A stretch of 64,000 nucleotides of DNA, taken from contig JAVBUP010000006.1 in NCBI GenBank assembly GCA_031555175.1, positions 1 through 64,000 on the forward strand. The letters are read 5' to 3'. The position numbers were made by a program, and so were the translations under genes. Below, piece after piece: positions 34,003 through 43,820 of the stretch (position 1 is the first letter of the stretch; each line of letters opens with the position of its first letter). This DNA comes from JAVBUP01 sp031555175 (GTDB lineage: Bacteria; Bacillota_I; Bacilli_A; Erysipelotrichales; Coprobacillaceae). The notes beneath the pieces are model-generated. The model worked only from the letters and a program-made list of their open reading frames with translations, made no database searches and had not been told where the DNA came from.

Positions 34003-34311
34003 TTACCACACAATCTTAAAAGAGATAAAGAAAATCACGAGTGCCAAATAAACACTTGCTACAAAATAAAGGCACCAGATTAAACCTAAAAAGAAAGTTG
34101 CTTGAAAGAGGACATATTTCAATAAATATAAACCAATTAAAGCATAATTATATTTTACAATAATACAATAACAACGACGACTATTCAACACGATTACAAC
34201 TGATATGATAGCTGCTATTAAGTGAAAATCAATCCAAATATCAGGAACATATAATTCTAGCAATAGTAAAAAACTTGTAGCTAACTGCAATAATCTTGTA
34301 AACTTAATCAT
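34003..34311 (-). CDS. small membrane protein
   Basis: This 102-aa hydrophobic protein has about three or four membrane helices (LLQLATSFLLLLELYV, LIAAIISVVIVL, YALIGLYLLKYVLF, LIWCLYFVASVYLALVIFFI). The start at 34311 is set by AGGGGTGAG, 3 nt from the ATG; an ATG at 34371 lacks one. The leader contains TAGGGGT, a 7-nt complement to the loop of the repeated hairpin element. The family is not recognised. It lies between dnaE and a divergent lipoprotein gene. Confidence 0.6.
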   Translation of the reverse strand: MIKFTRLLQLATSFLLLLELYVPDIWIDFHLIAAIISVVIVLNSRRCYCIIVKYNYALIGLYLLKYVLFQATFFLGLIWCLYFVASVYLALVIFFISFKIVW

Positions 34312-34399
34312 AATCTCACCCCTATATTTTATGCTTTTATTATTATTTAATGAATAATCAAGCAAATACATAACAAACTATTGTTAAGGAGGTACAAAC

Positions 34400-34963
34400 A
34401 TGAAAAAATTATTAGTATTAATATTTGTTGTTTTTTTGGTAGCTTGTTCGCCAAAAGTAGTTTCTACAAAGAATGAACAACAAATTCAAGAAAGCATTAA
34501 CTCATTCATTGATGGATTAAAAGACTTAGATCTTAAGAAAGTTAATGATAGTATCAATGATTCTAGTCAAGTTGGAGAGATTGCCATATATGACACATTT
34601 TTACTGGAATCAGCCCGTAATGACTTAAGAGATGCCCTATCTTCCTTAATTAACATCGATGTCAAAGATATGGAAATTGATGGTGATGAAGCAATTGTTC
34701 ATACATCACTAAATCCAATTAACGTAGACAAACTAATCAACGATTTAGAAAATGAAATAGATTTTAATATAGAGGATGCAAATTTCATAACTTTAGGTAT
34801 TAAGCAGAAAGAATTATCCAGCAATGTTAAAGAGTATTTAAGTAATAACCATTATAAAGAATACTTAAATAGTAAAGTTAATTTTGATTTTAAACTTGAA
34901 AAAATTAAAGATGAATGGAAAATAACAAATATTGATGAATTACTTGATGTAATGGGAATATAA
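34400..34963 (+). CDS. small lipoprotein, DUF-type
   Basis: This 187-aa exported protein has lipobox LVACS (Cys about residue 16). A mainly helical and charged region follows (QIQESINSFIDGLKDLDLKKVN, then an alternating beta segment VKDMEIDGDEAIVHTSL), and it ends KLEKIKDEWKITNIDELLDVMGI. The layout, a short helix pair followed by a cystatin- or NTF2-like sheet ending in W.I, resembles Firmicute DUF4878/DUF5105-type lipoproteins, but I cannot name the family. SD AAGGAGG. It is convergent with the glucosaminidase gene. Confidence 0.65.
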   Translation: MKKLLVLIFVVFLVACSPKVVSTKNEQQIQESINSFIDGLKDLDLKKVNDSINDSSQVGEIAIYDTFLLESARNDLRDALSSLINIDVKDMEIDGDEAIVHTSLNPINVDKLINDLENEIDFNIEDANFITLGIKQKELSSNVKEYLSNNHYKEYLNSKVNFDFKLEKIKDEWKITNIDELLDVMGI

Positions 34964-34993
34964 AAAATATGGAGGTATAACTCCATATTTTCT
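34962..34993. terminator. bidirectional terminator between convergent genes
   Basis: AATATGGAG (34966-34974) and CTCCATATT (34981-34989) form a perfect 9-bp stem, with A tracts on the left and T tracts on the right. It serves the lipoprotein on plus and the glucosaminidase on minus. Confidence 0.8.
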
Positions 34994-37900
34994 TATTCAA
35001 TGAACTTTATTATTTCAAGACTGCCATTATTCTCACTAATGAGTGTTGAATGATTATTAGAATAGGTAGTTTTAGGAAGAGATACATCTCCTATATATTT
35101 ACCATCTAAACTATATCTTTGCAATGTAGCTTTATAAATTCCAACTGATAATGTATCTAGTTTTATACTAGTATTTATTGAATGATATAATTTCTGATCT
35201 TGATAATTATAAACTCTTTCTTCAACTAGTTCTTTACTAACTACATTGCCACTTTGATCAGTTATAACCATATAATGCACATAATCATTTGAGTCATCAA
35301 ATGAATTGTAGGCATTAATCGCAATAGTATCCCATTTAACCATTGCCTTATTAGTAGTAGATAACAATGGCATTTCCAAACCAACTCTCAACCACATATA
35401 GCCATCAATTTGGTAGAAAGTATAACGCCTACCATGATCAACTTTCGTATAATAGAAAGAACTTCCTAACACTCCTGATTGGTTAATAAATCCTTGATTA
35501 TTGTTTACAAGTAGTAATTGATAATCGCCTCCTGGCAAACTATCTAAATCAATTTCTATACTATAGCCACGATACTTATAATCCTCTTCATATTCTACGA
35601 CTGCCATCGAATCATTACTTAATAAGTCAAGAGTCTTCACTACTTTTCCGGATTTATCCCTAAGTGATAGCTGTTTTTTAGTATCTGTTAGCTTTGTTTG
35701 TGGGAACCCATCTGTCCAAGAAGCACCAATAATTGTTAGTTTACCACCATTAATTTCTACTTCAGTTGGAAGTTGGCGTAATGAAGCATTTATAGTATCA
35801 ATATTGATTTTAATATTATTGCTATCGTTATATATTTTGATTTTTGTAATAAAACGTTTAAAGGTCGTTTGCTTTATATCAAAATGATTTTTTGTCAAAA
35901 GAGTATCTTTATATATAAAGCCAGTAGGACTCACTAATCTAAAGTATGTTTCATAATCACCATTAGGTAATCCTAAAAAGTCAATGTCTGCGCTAAACCC
36001 ATCAAATACTTCTACACCATTTACAACAACTTTTGCTGATGATAAATCAAATACTTTAACATCTACACCATTTTCTTTTAAAACAAATTGCTTTTTCAAA
36101 GTATTAACAGTTGATTGCTGTATTTCATTAATGCTATATGTTCCCTCTACATGCAATACTTTTTCCTCATTAAAAGTGAAATTTGTAAGTGCAAAAACTG
36201 GATCACTAGTTTTTGTTACAGTTAATTTACCACTCTCTAATGTGATTATTGAATTCTCATATATTCCTGTTTTCGCTCCAGTAATCGAATAGGAAATAGG
36301 AGCTTGACGATTATCATACCCCTTAACAATACTTAGTTCTACCGAGTAAACTCCTTTCTCTAAACCAGTTAAAGCGATTGTTTTTTCAAAGCCTCGATAG
36401 TCTATGTTGAATTCTGATTCTGCTGGACTATATGTGTTGTCTAATACATAACGAGTTTGCTCAACCCCATCTTTCTTAAGAATTAAATACTTTCTTACTG
36501 AAGTTGACTTTGATATATCAGTATCGCTAATCCATGCATTACCTTTAACTTTTAATAGCCCATTGTCAAATGAAAATTTTATTGAATCAGTTTTGATTTC
36601 ATTTACTACATCATTAATTCTTAATGTTGCATAGCCATCCTTATTAAATAAACGATATTTCTTAGCTCCAATAATGAATGAAATCTCTTTTGAAACTTGT
36701 GGGAAATCCACGTCTTTTGTCATGTTAATAGCATCATTTGATTTAGCTAAGCCAATTGATAAACGATATTCGCCATTACCTAATCCTAATGCAGAAGGAG
36801 TCAATGTATATTTAAACCCATCATTGCTACCATCATCCAAACGAGCATTAGTCATTTTTTGAGTTGCTACTACTTTACCACTACTATTTTTAACATATAA
36901 ATATTTAGCACTATCTGATAGTGTTGAATCACCATATCCATCAAAATATAGCGCTCCTGAGAAAATCATTGATGTACCTGAAACATATAATGAAAGTTCA
37001 TTTGTTAGCAATGACGGTATATCTTCCACCAAAGCAGTAAGAGTTGTAGTTTGCGCTATCTGAATAGAGTGATTAGTGAATACACCTTTATATCCAGCTG
37101 AATTCACACTTTTGATTGGTGAGGTTAATACAACATCACCAGTCGCATTTTTTACTCCTTGTAATGTAATAGCATATGAACCATTCGCATAATTATCAAA
37201 AGTAGAGATTGGCAAAGTATAACTAATAGTTGTAGTAGAAGGATCAGAGTCTTGATCAGTCAATGTAATTGAATTTGAACCAACTAATAATTTATAAGTA
37301 TAATAACTACTGTTGTCATTACTTATGATCGCATTAATTACGATATTCTTACCAGAAATAGAATACGATAACGACATAAGTCTAGAATATGGTTCATCCA
37401 CAACTCCAACTCCAGTATCTGGATCCACAGTTCGTGGATCAACAAATCCATATTTACCAGTATTAATTAATGTTATATCGGAAATATTGACATATCCATA
37501 TTTGTAGTCTCGATTTAGAGACTCTCTATCAACCACTACTTTATAGCGGCTTCCTACTTTTGCAACAACAATAAACGATACCCCAGTAGAAGAATAATTC
37601 TTCCATGATGAAGATGTTGGAGATGTATAAAGGATTGTTCCAGAAGTCGCATCTGCATAAACATTCTTTTTCTCACCATTAAATACACCCAACTGATATA
37701 AATCTAAATCAATACTACCAGTTAATTCATCTAAGCGACGATAGTTCTTGGCTATTTTAAAAGCCCAAGCTGGGTCACTTGCCCATTGAACAGACATTCC
37801 ATTAGCTTTATTTCCTAAATACCCTCCAACATAACGACCGGTATTTGTAGAAGTATAATTCATATAATAAACATTCAAATACAATTTCATAAAGGAATTA

Positions 37901-38997
37901 ATGCAATCACTAACACTAGCATATGCTGTAGCATTGCCAGAAGGATCAATATCATAGGCATTAATACCAAACAAATTTTTCTTACTTTTAGAAATACTAG
38001 ATGTGCCAAATCCAGACTCTAATACTCCAATTGAAAAAGTTAAGCTAGAATTAATAGCATGTGTCAGCTGATTGTTTGTAAATGCAGAGCCACTATTAGC
38101 CATTACTGAAGTGGCATAATTAGCAGCAGACAAATTATTGGCTACATAGGCATTCAATGTATCAGCATTAATCAATGAAATTGAACGACCTGGTAAATAA
38201 CGATAATAATCATAAAATGGCTTATTAGGATTAACAGAATTTGATCTCACTCCATTTCGATAATCATTAAGCATAGTAATAAAACTACTATAATAGTAAA
38301 CATTATCGTAAGAAAAATATACTCCAGAATTAGCAGATATATTTGCTGGCCAGCCATTATATCCATTATCGGCATATGAGTAAGTCCCTTTTCCTATTAA
38401 ATTATAGTAATTAAACTTATCAGTAGCTTGATATCGAGTAATATATAGATCAGTATATGCACCTTTAGCAACTTTTTTAATTTGACTATATGGTGTAATG
38501 CGTAAAACTTGGTTTCTATCTTGAGTCTGTTTTAAATAACCAATATCACCGGCTACCATAATTTTATATTGGAAATTGCCATTATATAGTACAGTATCAA
38601 TTAATGGAGCATCGTATTGAGATCCTGGGTTAAAATATGAACTCATTTTAGTATCCGAAACGCTATGATATAAGTAATAATTAATCGCATTTTGCGTATT
38701 ATCGATCTCAACAATTCCATGTCTAGCATATAGCACAAAATCATCTGATGCTCTAATTACAACTAGGGTTTGTGAGGCATCTGATGTCATTGTATTTACA
38801 CTGTTTTTTGCAGCATTAAAATCACTATAGCAAACATAATTATCAAAAGATCCATCCGCTCTAGCTATTGCTGTATAGTAACTGCTACATCCTTGTGCCG
38901 CCATCAGATTATTATTATTGCTTACTTCGGCTCTTAGATTTATTGTTTGCGTCAAAACAGTTGATAAAACTAAAAATAATACTATCACTTTTCTCAT
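34993..38997 (-). CDS. secreted multidomain glucosaminidase (GH73-like)
   Basis: This 1334-aa exported protein starts with a signal peptide (VIVLFLVLSTVLTQTINLRA). The catalytic domain near residues 290-420 has the GH73/LytG pattern: the Glu in SIGVLESGFGTSSISKSKKN, then LFGINAYD, and YLNVYYMNY with GGYLGNKANGMSVQWASDPAWAFKIAKN. An SH3-like segment follows (GTILYTSPTSSSWKNY). After it lie about 700 residues of repeated Ig-like beta domains (YRLFNKDGYATLRIN type). It should cut N-acetylglucosamine bonds in peptidoglycan. No C-terminal anchor is visible. Start 38997 follows GGGGT. Confidence 0.82.
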   Translation of the reverse strand: MRKVIVLFLVLSTVLTQTINLRAEVSNNNNLMAAQGCSSYYTAIARADGSFDNYVCYSDFNAAKNSVNTMTSDASQTLVVIRASDDFVLYARHGIVEIDNTQNAINYYLYHSVSDTKMSSYFNPGSQYDAPLIDTVLYNGNFQYKIMVAGDIGYLKQTQDRNQVLRITPYSQIKKVAKGAYTDLYITRYQATDKFNYYNLIGKGTYSYADNGYNGWPANISANSGVYFSYDNVYYYSSFITMLNDYRNGVRSNSVNPNKPFYDYYRYLPGRSISLINADTLNAYVANNLSAANYATSVMANSGSAFTNNQLTHAINSSLTFSIGVLESGFGTSSISKSKKNLFGINAYDIDPSGNATAYASVSDCINSFMKLYLNVYYMNYTSTNTGRYVGGYLGNKANGMSVQWASDPAWAFKIAKNYRRLDELTGSIDLDLYQLGVFNGEKKNVYADATSGTILYTSPTSSSWKNYSSTGVSFIVVAKVGSRYKVVVDRESLNRDYKYGYVNISDITLINTGKYGFVDPRTVDPDTGVGVVDEPYSRLMSLSYSISGKNIVINAIISNDNSSYYTYKLLVGSNSITLTDQDSDPSTTTISYTLPISTFDNYANGSYAITLQGVKNATGDVVLTSPIKSVNSAGYKGVFTNHSIQIAQTTTLTALVEDIPSLLTNELSLYVSGTSMIFSGALYFDGYGDSTLSDSAKYLYVKNSSGKVVATQKMTNARLDDGSNDGFKYTLTPSALGLGNGEYRLSIGLAKSNDAINMTKDVDFPQVSKEISFIIGAKKYRLFNKDGYATLRINDVVNEIKTDSIKFSFDNGLLKVKGNAWISDTDISKSTSVRKYLILKKDGVEQTRYVLDNTYSPAESEFNIDYRGFEKTIALTGLEKGVYSVELSIVKGYDNRQAPISYSITGAKTGIYENSIITLESGKLTVTKTSDPVFALTNFTFNEEKVLHVEGTYSINEIQQSTVNTLKKQFVLKENGVDVKVFDLSSAKVVVNGVEVFDGFSADIDFLGLPNGDYETYFRLVSPTGFIYKDTLLTKNHFDIKQTTFKRFITKIKIYNDSNNIKINIDTINASLRQLPTEVEINGGKLTIIGASWTDGFPQTKLTDTKKQLSLRDKSGKVVKTLDLLSNDSMAVVEYEEDYKYRGYSIEIDLDSLPGGDYQLLLVNNNQGFINQSGVLGSSFYYTKVDHGRRYTFYQIDGYMWLRVGLEMPLLSTTNKAMVKWDTIAINAYNSFDDSNDYVHYMVITDQSGNVVSKELVEERVYNYQDQKLYHSINTSIKLDTLSVGIYKATLQRYSLDGKYIGDVSLPKTTYSNNHSTLISENNGSLEIIKFIE

Positions 38998-39126
38998 AAA
39001 CATACCCCATTTAAACTCTCTTATATTATGCAATTATTGTCTAATTTTGTCAAACTTCAAAAGTACTAAAACAGCGATTTGATAGATTAAATAAATTAGT
39101 GTATTATTTATGGTGAGGTGATACTT

Positions 39127-40269
39127 ATGTCTAATAGTAATACAAAGAAAAAACAACAATTTTCATTATATGCATCGCAACTATTAATTGGTGGAATAAT
39201 TGGCTTTTGTATTGGTCTGTTTTTAGCTTTTAAGCCGTTTAATATACCACCATTCTCTAATTTACTACTCAACATAGTTTATTTCTGTGGAGTGTTATTA
39301 TCATTATTCTTTGCTTATCTATTTCAAATTTTAATTCACGAAGGTGGGCATTTAATCTTTGGAATCTTAACTGGATATAAATTTGTATCATTTAGAATAT
39401 TAAATTATTTAATCGTAAAAGAGAACGATCATATTGAATTAAAACGTTACAATGTAGCAGGTACACTAGGACAATGCCTTTTAGCACCACCTGAGTGGAA
39501 TGATAATTTCCCATATGTATTATATAATCTAGGTGGAGTTATCATGAATGTAGTAAGTGCAATCATAACAATTGCATTATTCATATTAATACCATATATG
39601 CCAGTACTATCTGAATTCTTATTTATTTCAACTTTACTTGCCTTAGTTTTTGCCGCTAGTAACGGTATTCCTATTCCATCTTCTGGGGCAACTACAGATG
39701 GCAATAATCTTTATTATATGAAAAAGGATCTAAATGCTCGTAGAGCTTTATATCAACAACTTGAAATTCATAATAAGATTCTTCAAGAAATCAGGATCAA
39801 AGATATCCCAGATGAATTATTCGACATACCTGATAATGCCGATATTAGCAATCCACTAATATCTGCTATCAAAGTCAACAAACTAAACAAATTATTTGAT
39901 ATAGGCAATTATCAGCAAGCTAAACATGAAATTGAAGATATTCTCAAAATCGAAACCTTGCCTTTGCTATTAGAAAATGAAATTAAGTGCGAACAATTAT
40001 TTATTGAACTAATAACTGATTGCCAAAAAGATATTATTGACAAACTATATAATAAGAAATTGCGTCAATATATTAAAGTCACAAAGAATTATCCCTCTAG
40101 ACAACGCTTGCTTTACGCATACTATCTTCTCTATAAAAATGATAGTGAAAGTGCTAATAATCATTTAAACATTTTCCATAAGTCTTGCAAAAAATTTCCT
40201 TATAAATCAGAAATCGAAAGTGAACTTGAAGTCTTGGCAGAAATTAATAAAATTTATAATTCAAAATAA
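39127..40269 (+). CDS. M50-like membrane zinc metalloprotease
   Basis: This 380-aa protein starts with two membrane helices. The second ends in the zinc motif IHEGGHLIFG (HExxH-like, with His at about residues 75 and 79). A further helix pair follows, and then NGIPIPSSGATTDGNNLYYM, equivalent to the NxxPxPxxDG motif of site-2 proteases. From about residue 200 a soluble helical region (TPR-like, 180 residues) faces inward. Such enzymes cut membrane-bound regulators or peptides. Start ATG 39127 with GGTGAGGTG upstream. It is divergent from the glucosaminidase gene. Confidence 0.72.
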   Translation: MSNSNTKKKQQFSLYASQLLIGGIIGFCIGLFLAFKPFNIPPFSNLLLNIVYFCGVLLSLFFAYLFQILIHEGGHLIFGILTGYKFVSFRILNYLIVKENDHIELKRYNVAGTLGQCLLAPPEWNDNFPYVLYNLGGVIMNVVSAIITIALFILIPYMPVLSEFLFISTLLALVFAASNGIPIPSSGATTDGNNLYYMKKDLNARRALYQQLEIHNKILQEIRIKDIPDELFDIPDNADISNPLISAIKVNKLNKLFDIGNYQQAKHEIEDILKIETLPLLLENEIKCEQLFIELITDCQKDIIDKLYNKKLRQYIKVTKNYPSRQRLLYAYYLLYKNDSESANNHLNIFHKSCKKFPYKSEIESELEVLAEINKIYNSK

Positions 40270-40301
40270 AACAGTTCCAAATATGAAACTGTTTTATTTT
40301 T
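40268..40301. terminator. bidirectional terminator
   Basis: AAAACAGTT (40268-40276) and AACTGTTTT (40287-40295) pair across the loop CCAAATATGA. T tracts on the right serve the protease gene and A tracts on the left serve valS. Confidence 0.75.
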
Positions 40302-42925
40302 TACTTTTTAATTTCTGCTAAACGTTGTTTAGTTGTTTCGTATTTCATTTTATAATCACTTAACTTACTTTTTTCTTCATCAAGTTTTGCAGCAGGTGCT
40401 TTGTTTACAAAGTTAGGATTAGCCAGCATGCCTTCACCACGTTTGATTTCACCCTCTAATCTAGAAATTTCTTTTTCTAACTTAGCGATTTCTTCATCCA
40501 TGTTAATATGCCCTTCTAAACTTATTTGTACGGCATTACCACCAGTAATGATTACTGATGCTATCTCTCCAGATAATCCATCACTATCACAATTTATTGA
40601 ACTAATATTACATAATTTCTTAAAGAATGGCGCAATAATCGCAGTATAATTAACAATATCTGTATTTGTTTTAATTGTAACAGCTAGCTCAATGGCATTT
40701 TTAATTGCATAAGTAGCCCTAATTTCTCGAACCGCTTGAATTAACTCAATTAGATATGCAACAGCATCACTGTTTTCAAAATCAAATTTTGGCATATTTT
40801 CTGGCCAAGTTGTGATACATACTGACTCTTCAATATGAGGAAGTGTTTGATAAATTTCTTCTGTTACGAATGGCATAAACGGATGCAACATTTTAACAAT
40901 CGCCATTAATATATATACTAATGTATCCTGTGTTGCTTTTTTCGCTATTTCATCAGTGCCATTTAAATTAACTTTCGCTAATTCAATGTACCATGAACAG
41001 AAATCATCCCATACAAATTTATATAGCTCATTTCCAGCCATAGAGAATTCATATTTATCCATGTTTTCATTCACCGAAGCAATCGTATCATTTAAACGCT
41101 TCAAAATCCACTCATCAATTACCGATAAATTTTCTAGTTTTATATCTGAATATTCCATATTCTCATCAATATTCATTAATACGAAACGACTTGCATTCCA
41201 AATCTTATTAATAAAATTCCATGCGGCTTCTACTTTTTCAGGCGTGTATCTCAAATCTTGTCCAGGTGCAGAATTTGTAGTCAAGAAGAAGCGAAGTGAA
41301 TCAACGCCATACTTGTCAATCTCATCCATAGGATCAATGCCATTCCCTAATGATTTACTCATTTTTCTACCTTGTTCATCACGGATTAATCCATGAATTA
41401 AAACATCATTGAATGGTTTTTTACCAGTAAATTCTAATGATTGGAATATCATTCTTGATACCCAGAAGAAAATAATATCATAAGCAGTCGCTAAGAAACT
41501 TGTTGGGAAATAGCGTTGATATAACTCATCTTCAGTATCTGGCCAATTTAATGTTGAAAATGGCCATAAAGCACTCGAAAACCACGTATCAAGTACGTCT
41601 TCATCCTGTTTCCAGTTTTCAATATCTTGTGGCGCTTCCATGCCAACATAGATTTCTCCAGTTTCTTTATGATACCAAGCTGGGATACTATGTCCCCACC
41701 ATAATTGTCTAGAAATACACCAGTCTTCGATGTTTTCCATCCAAGTTGTAAAAGTCTTTTCAAAACGTTCTGGAACAAAGTTTACTTTGTCATCTGTTTG
41801 TTGATTGGCAAGTGATTGATTAGCTAAGGGCTCCATACGCACAAACCATTGTTTTGATAAATATGGTTCTACAATAGCATTGCTTCTTTCGGAATGACCA
41901 ACTTGATGTAAATGTTTTTCAATTTTTACAACAATTCCTCTGTCTTCAAATTCCTTAACTAAATTGGCACGGCACTCAAAACGATCTTGCCCTTGATACT
42001 TATGACCTAATTCATTTATTGTTCCATCTTGATTCATGCATATCGGTTGAGCCAATTTATATTTTCTACTTAAAGCATGGTCATTTGCGTCATGAGCTGG
42101 GGTACATTTCATAACAGCAGTCCCAAAACTCATATCAATATAATCATCCGCCATAATTGGCAGTTTTTCTCCATTTGCTGGATTAATAACATATTTTCCA
42201 ATATATTTAGTATATCTTTCATCCTTAGGATGAACAAAAATAGCTACGTCTCCAAACATTGTCTCAGGACGAGTTGTGGCGATAACGATTGTATCCTCAC
42301 TATCTACTATTTCATATCTGAAATAATACATCGCTCCTTCAATCTCTTTGTGGATAACTTCAATATTAGAGAGTGCTGTTCTTTGAGCAGGATCCCAGTT
42401 AATAATTCTTTCGCCTTGGTAGATAATCCCCTTTTCATAAAGACAAACAAATACAGTTCTAACCGCTTTTGACAATCCCTCATCAAGAGTGAATCTTTCT
42501 TTTGAATAATCTAAAGAAAGACCTAATTTCTCCCATTGTGCACGGATAAATGTTGCATACTCATCCTTCCATTCATAAGCAATTTCTAAGAATTTTTCTC
42601 TTCCTAAATCATATCTACTAATTCCATCTTTTCTCAAACGTTCTTCTACTTTTGCCTGAGTAGCTATCCCTGCGTGATCCATCCCAGGCAACCACAGTGC
42701 ATCAAAGCCTTGTAGACGCTTGTAGCGGATCATCATATCCTGAATAGTTGTATCCCAAGCATGGCCTAGGTGAAGTTTTCCAGTTACATTTGGAGGTGGT
42801 ATTACAATTGTGAACGGAGTTTTACTCTTGTCTCCAGCCTCAAAATACTTCTTATCAATCCAAGTTTGATATTTCCCTTTTTCAACCTCTAAATGGTTAT
42901 ACTTACTTGCCAATTCTTTTCTCAT
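40301..42925 (-). CDS. valS: valyl-tRNA synthetase
   Basis: This 874-aa class I synthetase has PPNVTGKLHLGHAW (HIGH), WLPGMDHAGIATQ, the editing CP1 domain (TTRPETMFGDVAI), GRKMSKSLGNGIDP (KMSKS), an anticodon-binding region, and the C-terminal coiled coil of ValRS (EEIAKLEKEISRLEGEI). Start ATG 42925 is taken; no strong SD precedes it, and it begins 9 nt after the stop of the DUF4375 gene, so coupling is probable. Expression is controlled by the Val T-box upstream of that gene. Confidence 0.97.
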   Translation of the reverse strand: MRKELASKYNHLEVEKGKYQTWIDKKYFEAGDKSKTPFTIVIPPPNVTGKLHLGHAWDTTIQDMMIRYKRLQGFDALWLPGMDHAGIATQAKVEERLRKDGISRYDLGREKFLEIAYEWKDEYATFIRAQWEKLGLSLDYSKERFTLDEGLSKAVRTVFVCLYEKGIIYQGERIINWDPAQRTALSNIEVIHKEIEGAMYYFRYEIVDSEDTIVIATTRPETMFGDVAIFVHPKDERYTKYIGKYVINPANGEKLPIMADDYIDMSFGTAVMKCTPAHDANDHALSRKYKLAQPICMNQDGTINELGHKYQGQDRFECRANLVKEFEDRGIVVKIEKHLHQVGHSERSNAIVEPYLSKQWFVRMEPLANQSLANQQTDDKVNFVPERFEKTFTTWMENIEDWCISRQLWWGHSIPAWYHKETGEIYVGMEAPQDIENWKQDEDVLDTWFSSALWPFSTLNWPDTEDELYQRYFPTSFLATAYDIIFFWVSRMIFQSLEFTGKKPFNDVLIHGLIRDEQGRKMSKSLGNGIDPMDEIDKYGVDSLRFFLTTNSAPGQDLRYTPEKVEAAWNFINKIWNASRFVLMNIDENMEYSDIKLENLSVIDEWILKRLNDTIASVNENMDKYEFSMAGNELYKFVWDDFCSWYIELAKVNLNGTDEIAKKATQDTLVYILMAIVKMLHPFMPFVTEEIYQTLPHIEESVCITTWPENMPKFDFENSDAVAYLIELIQAVREIRATYAIKNAIELAVTIKTNTDIVNYTAIIAPFFKKLCNISSINCDSDGLSGEIASVIITGGNAVQISLEGHINMDEEIAKLEKEISRLEGEIKRGEGMLANPNFVNKAPAAKLDEEKSKLSDYKMKYETTKQRLAEIKK

Positions 42926-42934
42926 CAATATTTA

Positions 42935-43510
42935 CTAAGCATTAATGAAATCTTTTTTATTATCACGAATATATTTTATACATAATTCATTCAATTTGAT
43001 CTCAAATGCTATCTCCTTGTATTTTTCTTTTAACTCATAGTATGTCGGAATTTCAATCTCTTCTTCATCATCAAATCTTTGCTTTGATAACTCAATTTGA
43101 ATTTGATCAATTTTTTCAAATAATTCAACAATAGCATTAGCTTCTATAGCTTTAAATGCTTCCTTAATATAATTTGTATAATTAGTTTGATAAATGTATT
43201 CAAATCCAAGTCTTCTATCATTAGCTACAGATTCAACCTGATAGATAGTAAAGATATTTCTTTGACCAACAGTTAAGTTTTCCATAACGTGTTCAAAATC
43301 TTCATCTTCAATATTCCAAACTTGATAATAAATAGCTTTGATTAGCTGTTCATTAGGAATATTATCAAATTTTTCATTATCAATATCTTTATAAAACACT
43401 TTCTTTTCAGCGATAATCGCTAAATTCTTATTACGCAATCTAAAAGATAAGACGACATTAAATGCCATGTATGATAAAATTATTAAACCCAAAATAGTCC
43501 AAATATTCAT
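42935..43510 (-). CDS. membrane-anchored DUF4375 (DMP19-like) protein
   Basis: This 191-aa protein has one N-terminal transmembrane helix (IWTILGLIILSYMAFNVVLSF) and a helical cytosolic domain. LTVGQRNIFTIYQVESVANDRRLGFEYIYQTN and KEAFKAIEANAIVELFEKI match the DMP19/DUF4375 pattern (LSxGQR..Y....EVNNGGFxQYFxNS..A.EAL..IGA). It has an AGGAGG site and sits between the Val T-box and valS, so it is transcribed only when charged tRNA-Val is scarce. Function unknown. Confidence 0.65.
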   Translation of the reverse strand: MNIWTILGLIILSYMAFNVVLSFRLRNKNLAIIAEKKVFYKDIDNEKFDNIPNEQLIKAIYYQVWNIEDEDFEHVMENLTVGQRNIFTIYQVESVANDRRLGFEYIYQTNYTNYIKEAFKAIEANAIVELFEKIDQIQIELSKQRFDDEEEIEIPTYYELKEKYKEIAFEIKLNELCIKYIRDNKKDFINA

Positions 43511-43527
43511 TGTTTTTCCTCCTAGAA

Positions 43528-43760
43528 TAAAAAAAGAACACTCATCTAAGGACGAATGTTCGCGGTACCACCTTAATTCCTATAATTATATAGGCTCTTA
43601 AAACTTTAACGCAGTTAACGTATTTATCTACTACTATTTCGATAAATAAGCTCCTAGGCTACCTTCATATATCTTGTAATTCTTTTCCACCTACCAAGAA
43701 CTCTCTTAATATCAAGTATATATTACTCTTCCTATTCTTTGCTTATGATGATATATTAAC
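43528..43760 (-). promoter_or_regulatory. T-box riboswitch, Val type
   Basis: Minus strand: the conserved T-box core GGTGGTACCGCG (43561-43572) is followed by a terminator, GAACATTCGTC pairing with GATGAGTGTTC, then TTTTTTT (43528-43561). In the upstream stem I, GAAGGTAGCC places a GTA specifier codon (43660-43662), consistent with valine. An AGGAGCTTATT-like loop follows. Uncharged tRNA-Val would stabilise the antiterminator and allow transcription of the DUF4375 gene and valS. Confidence 0.9.
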
Positions 43761-43790
43761 AAAGTCTGTGCGGTTAGTCAATTTTTTTAT

Positions 43791-43812
43791 GAAAAAACGG
43801 TCAATCGACCGT
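43791..43812 (-). terminator. terminator of perR-rubrerythrin
   Basis: ACGGTC (43797-43802) pairs with GACCGT (43807-43812) across AATC. TTTTTT follows on the minus strand. Confidence 0.75.
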
Positions 43813-43820
43813 TATATATA

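Noticed and set aside
39000..40300. Long open frames antisense to the surface-protein and synthetase genes
   Set aside because: They have no ribosome sites and low-complexity translations, and they mirror confident genes on the other strand.
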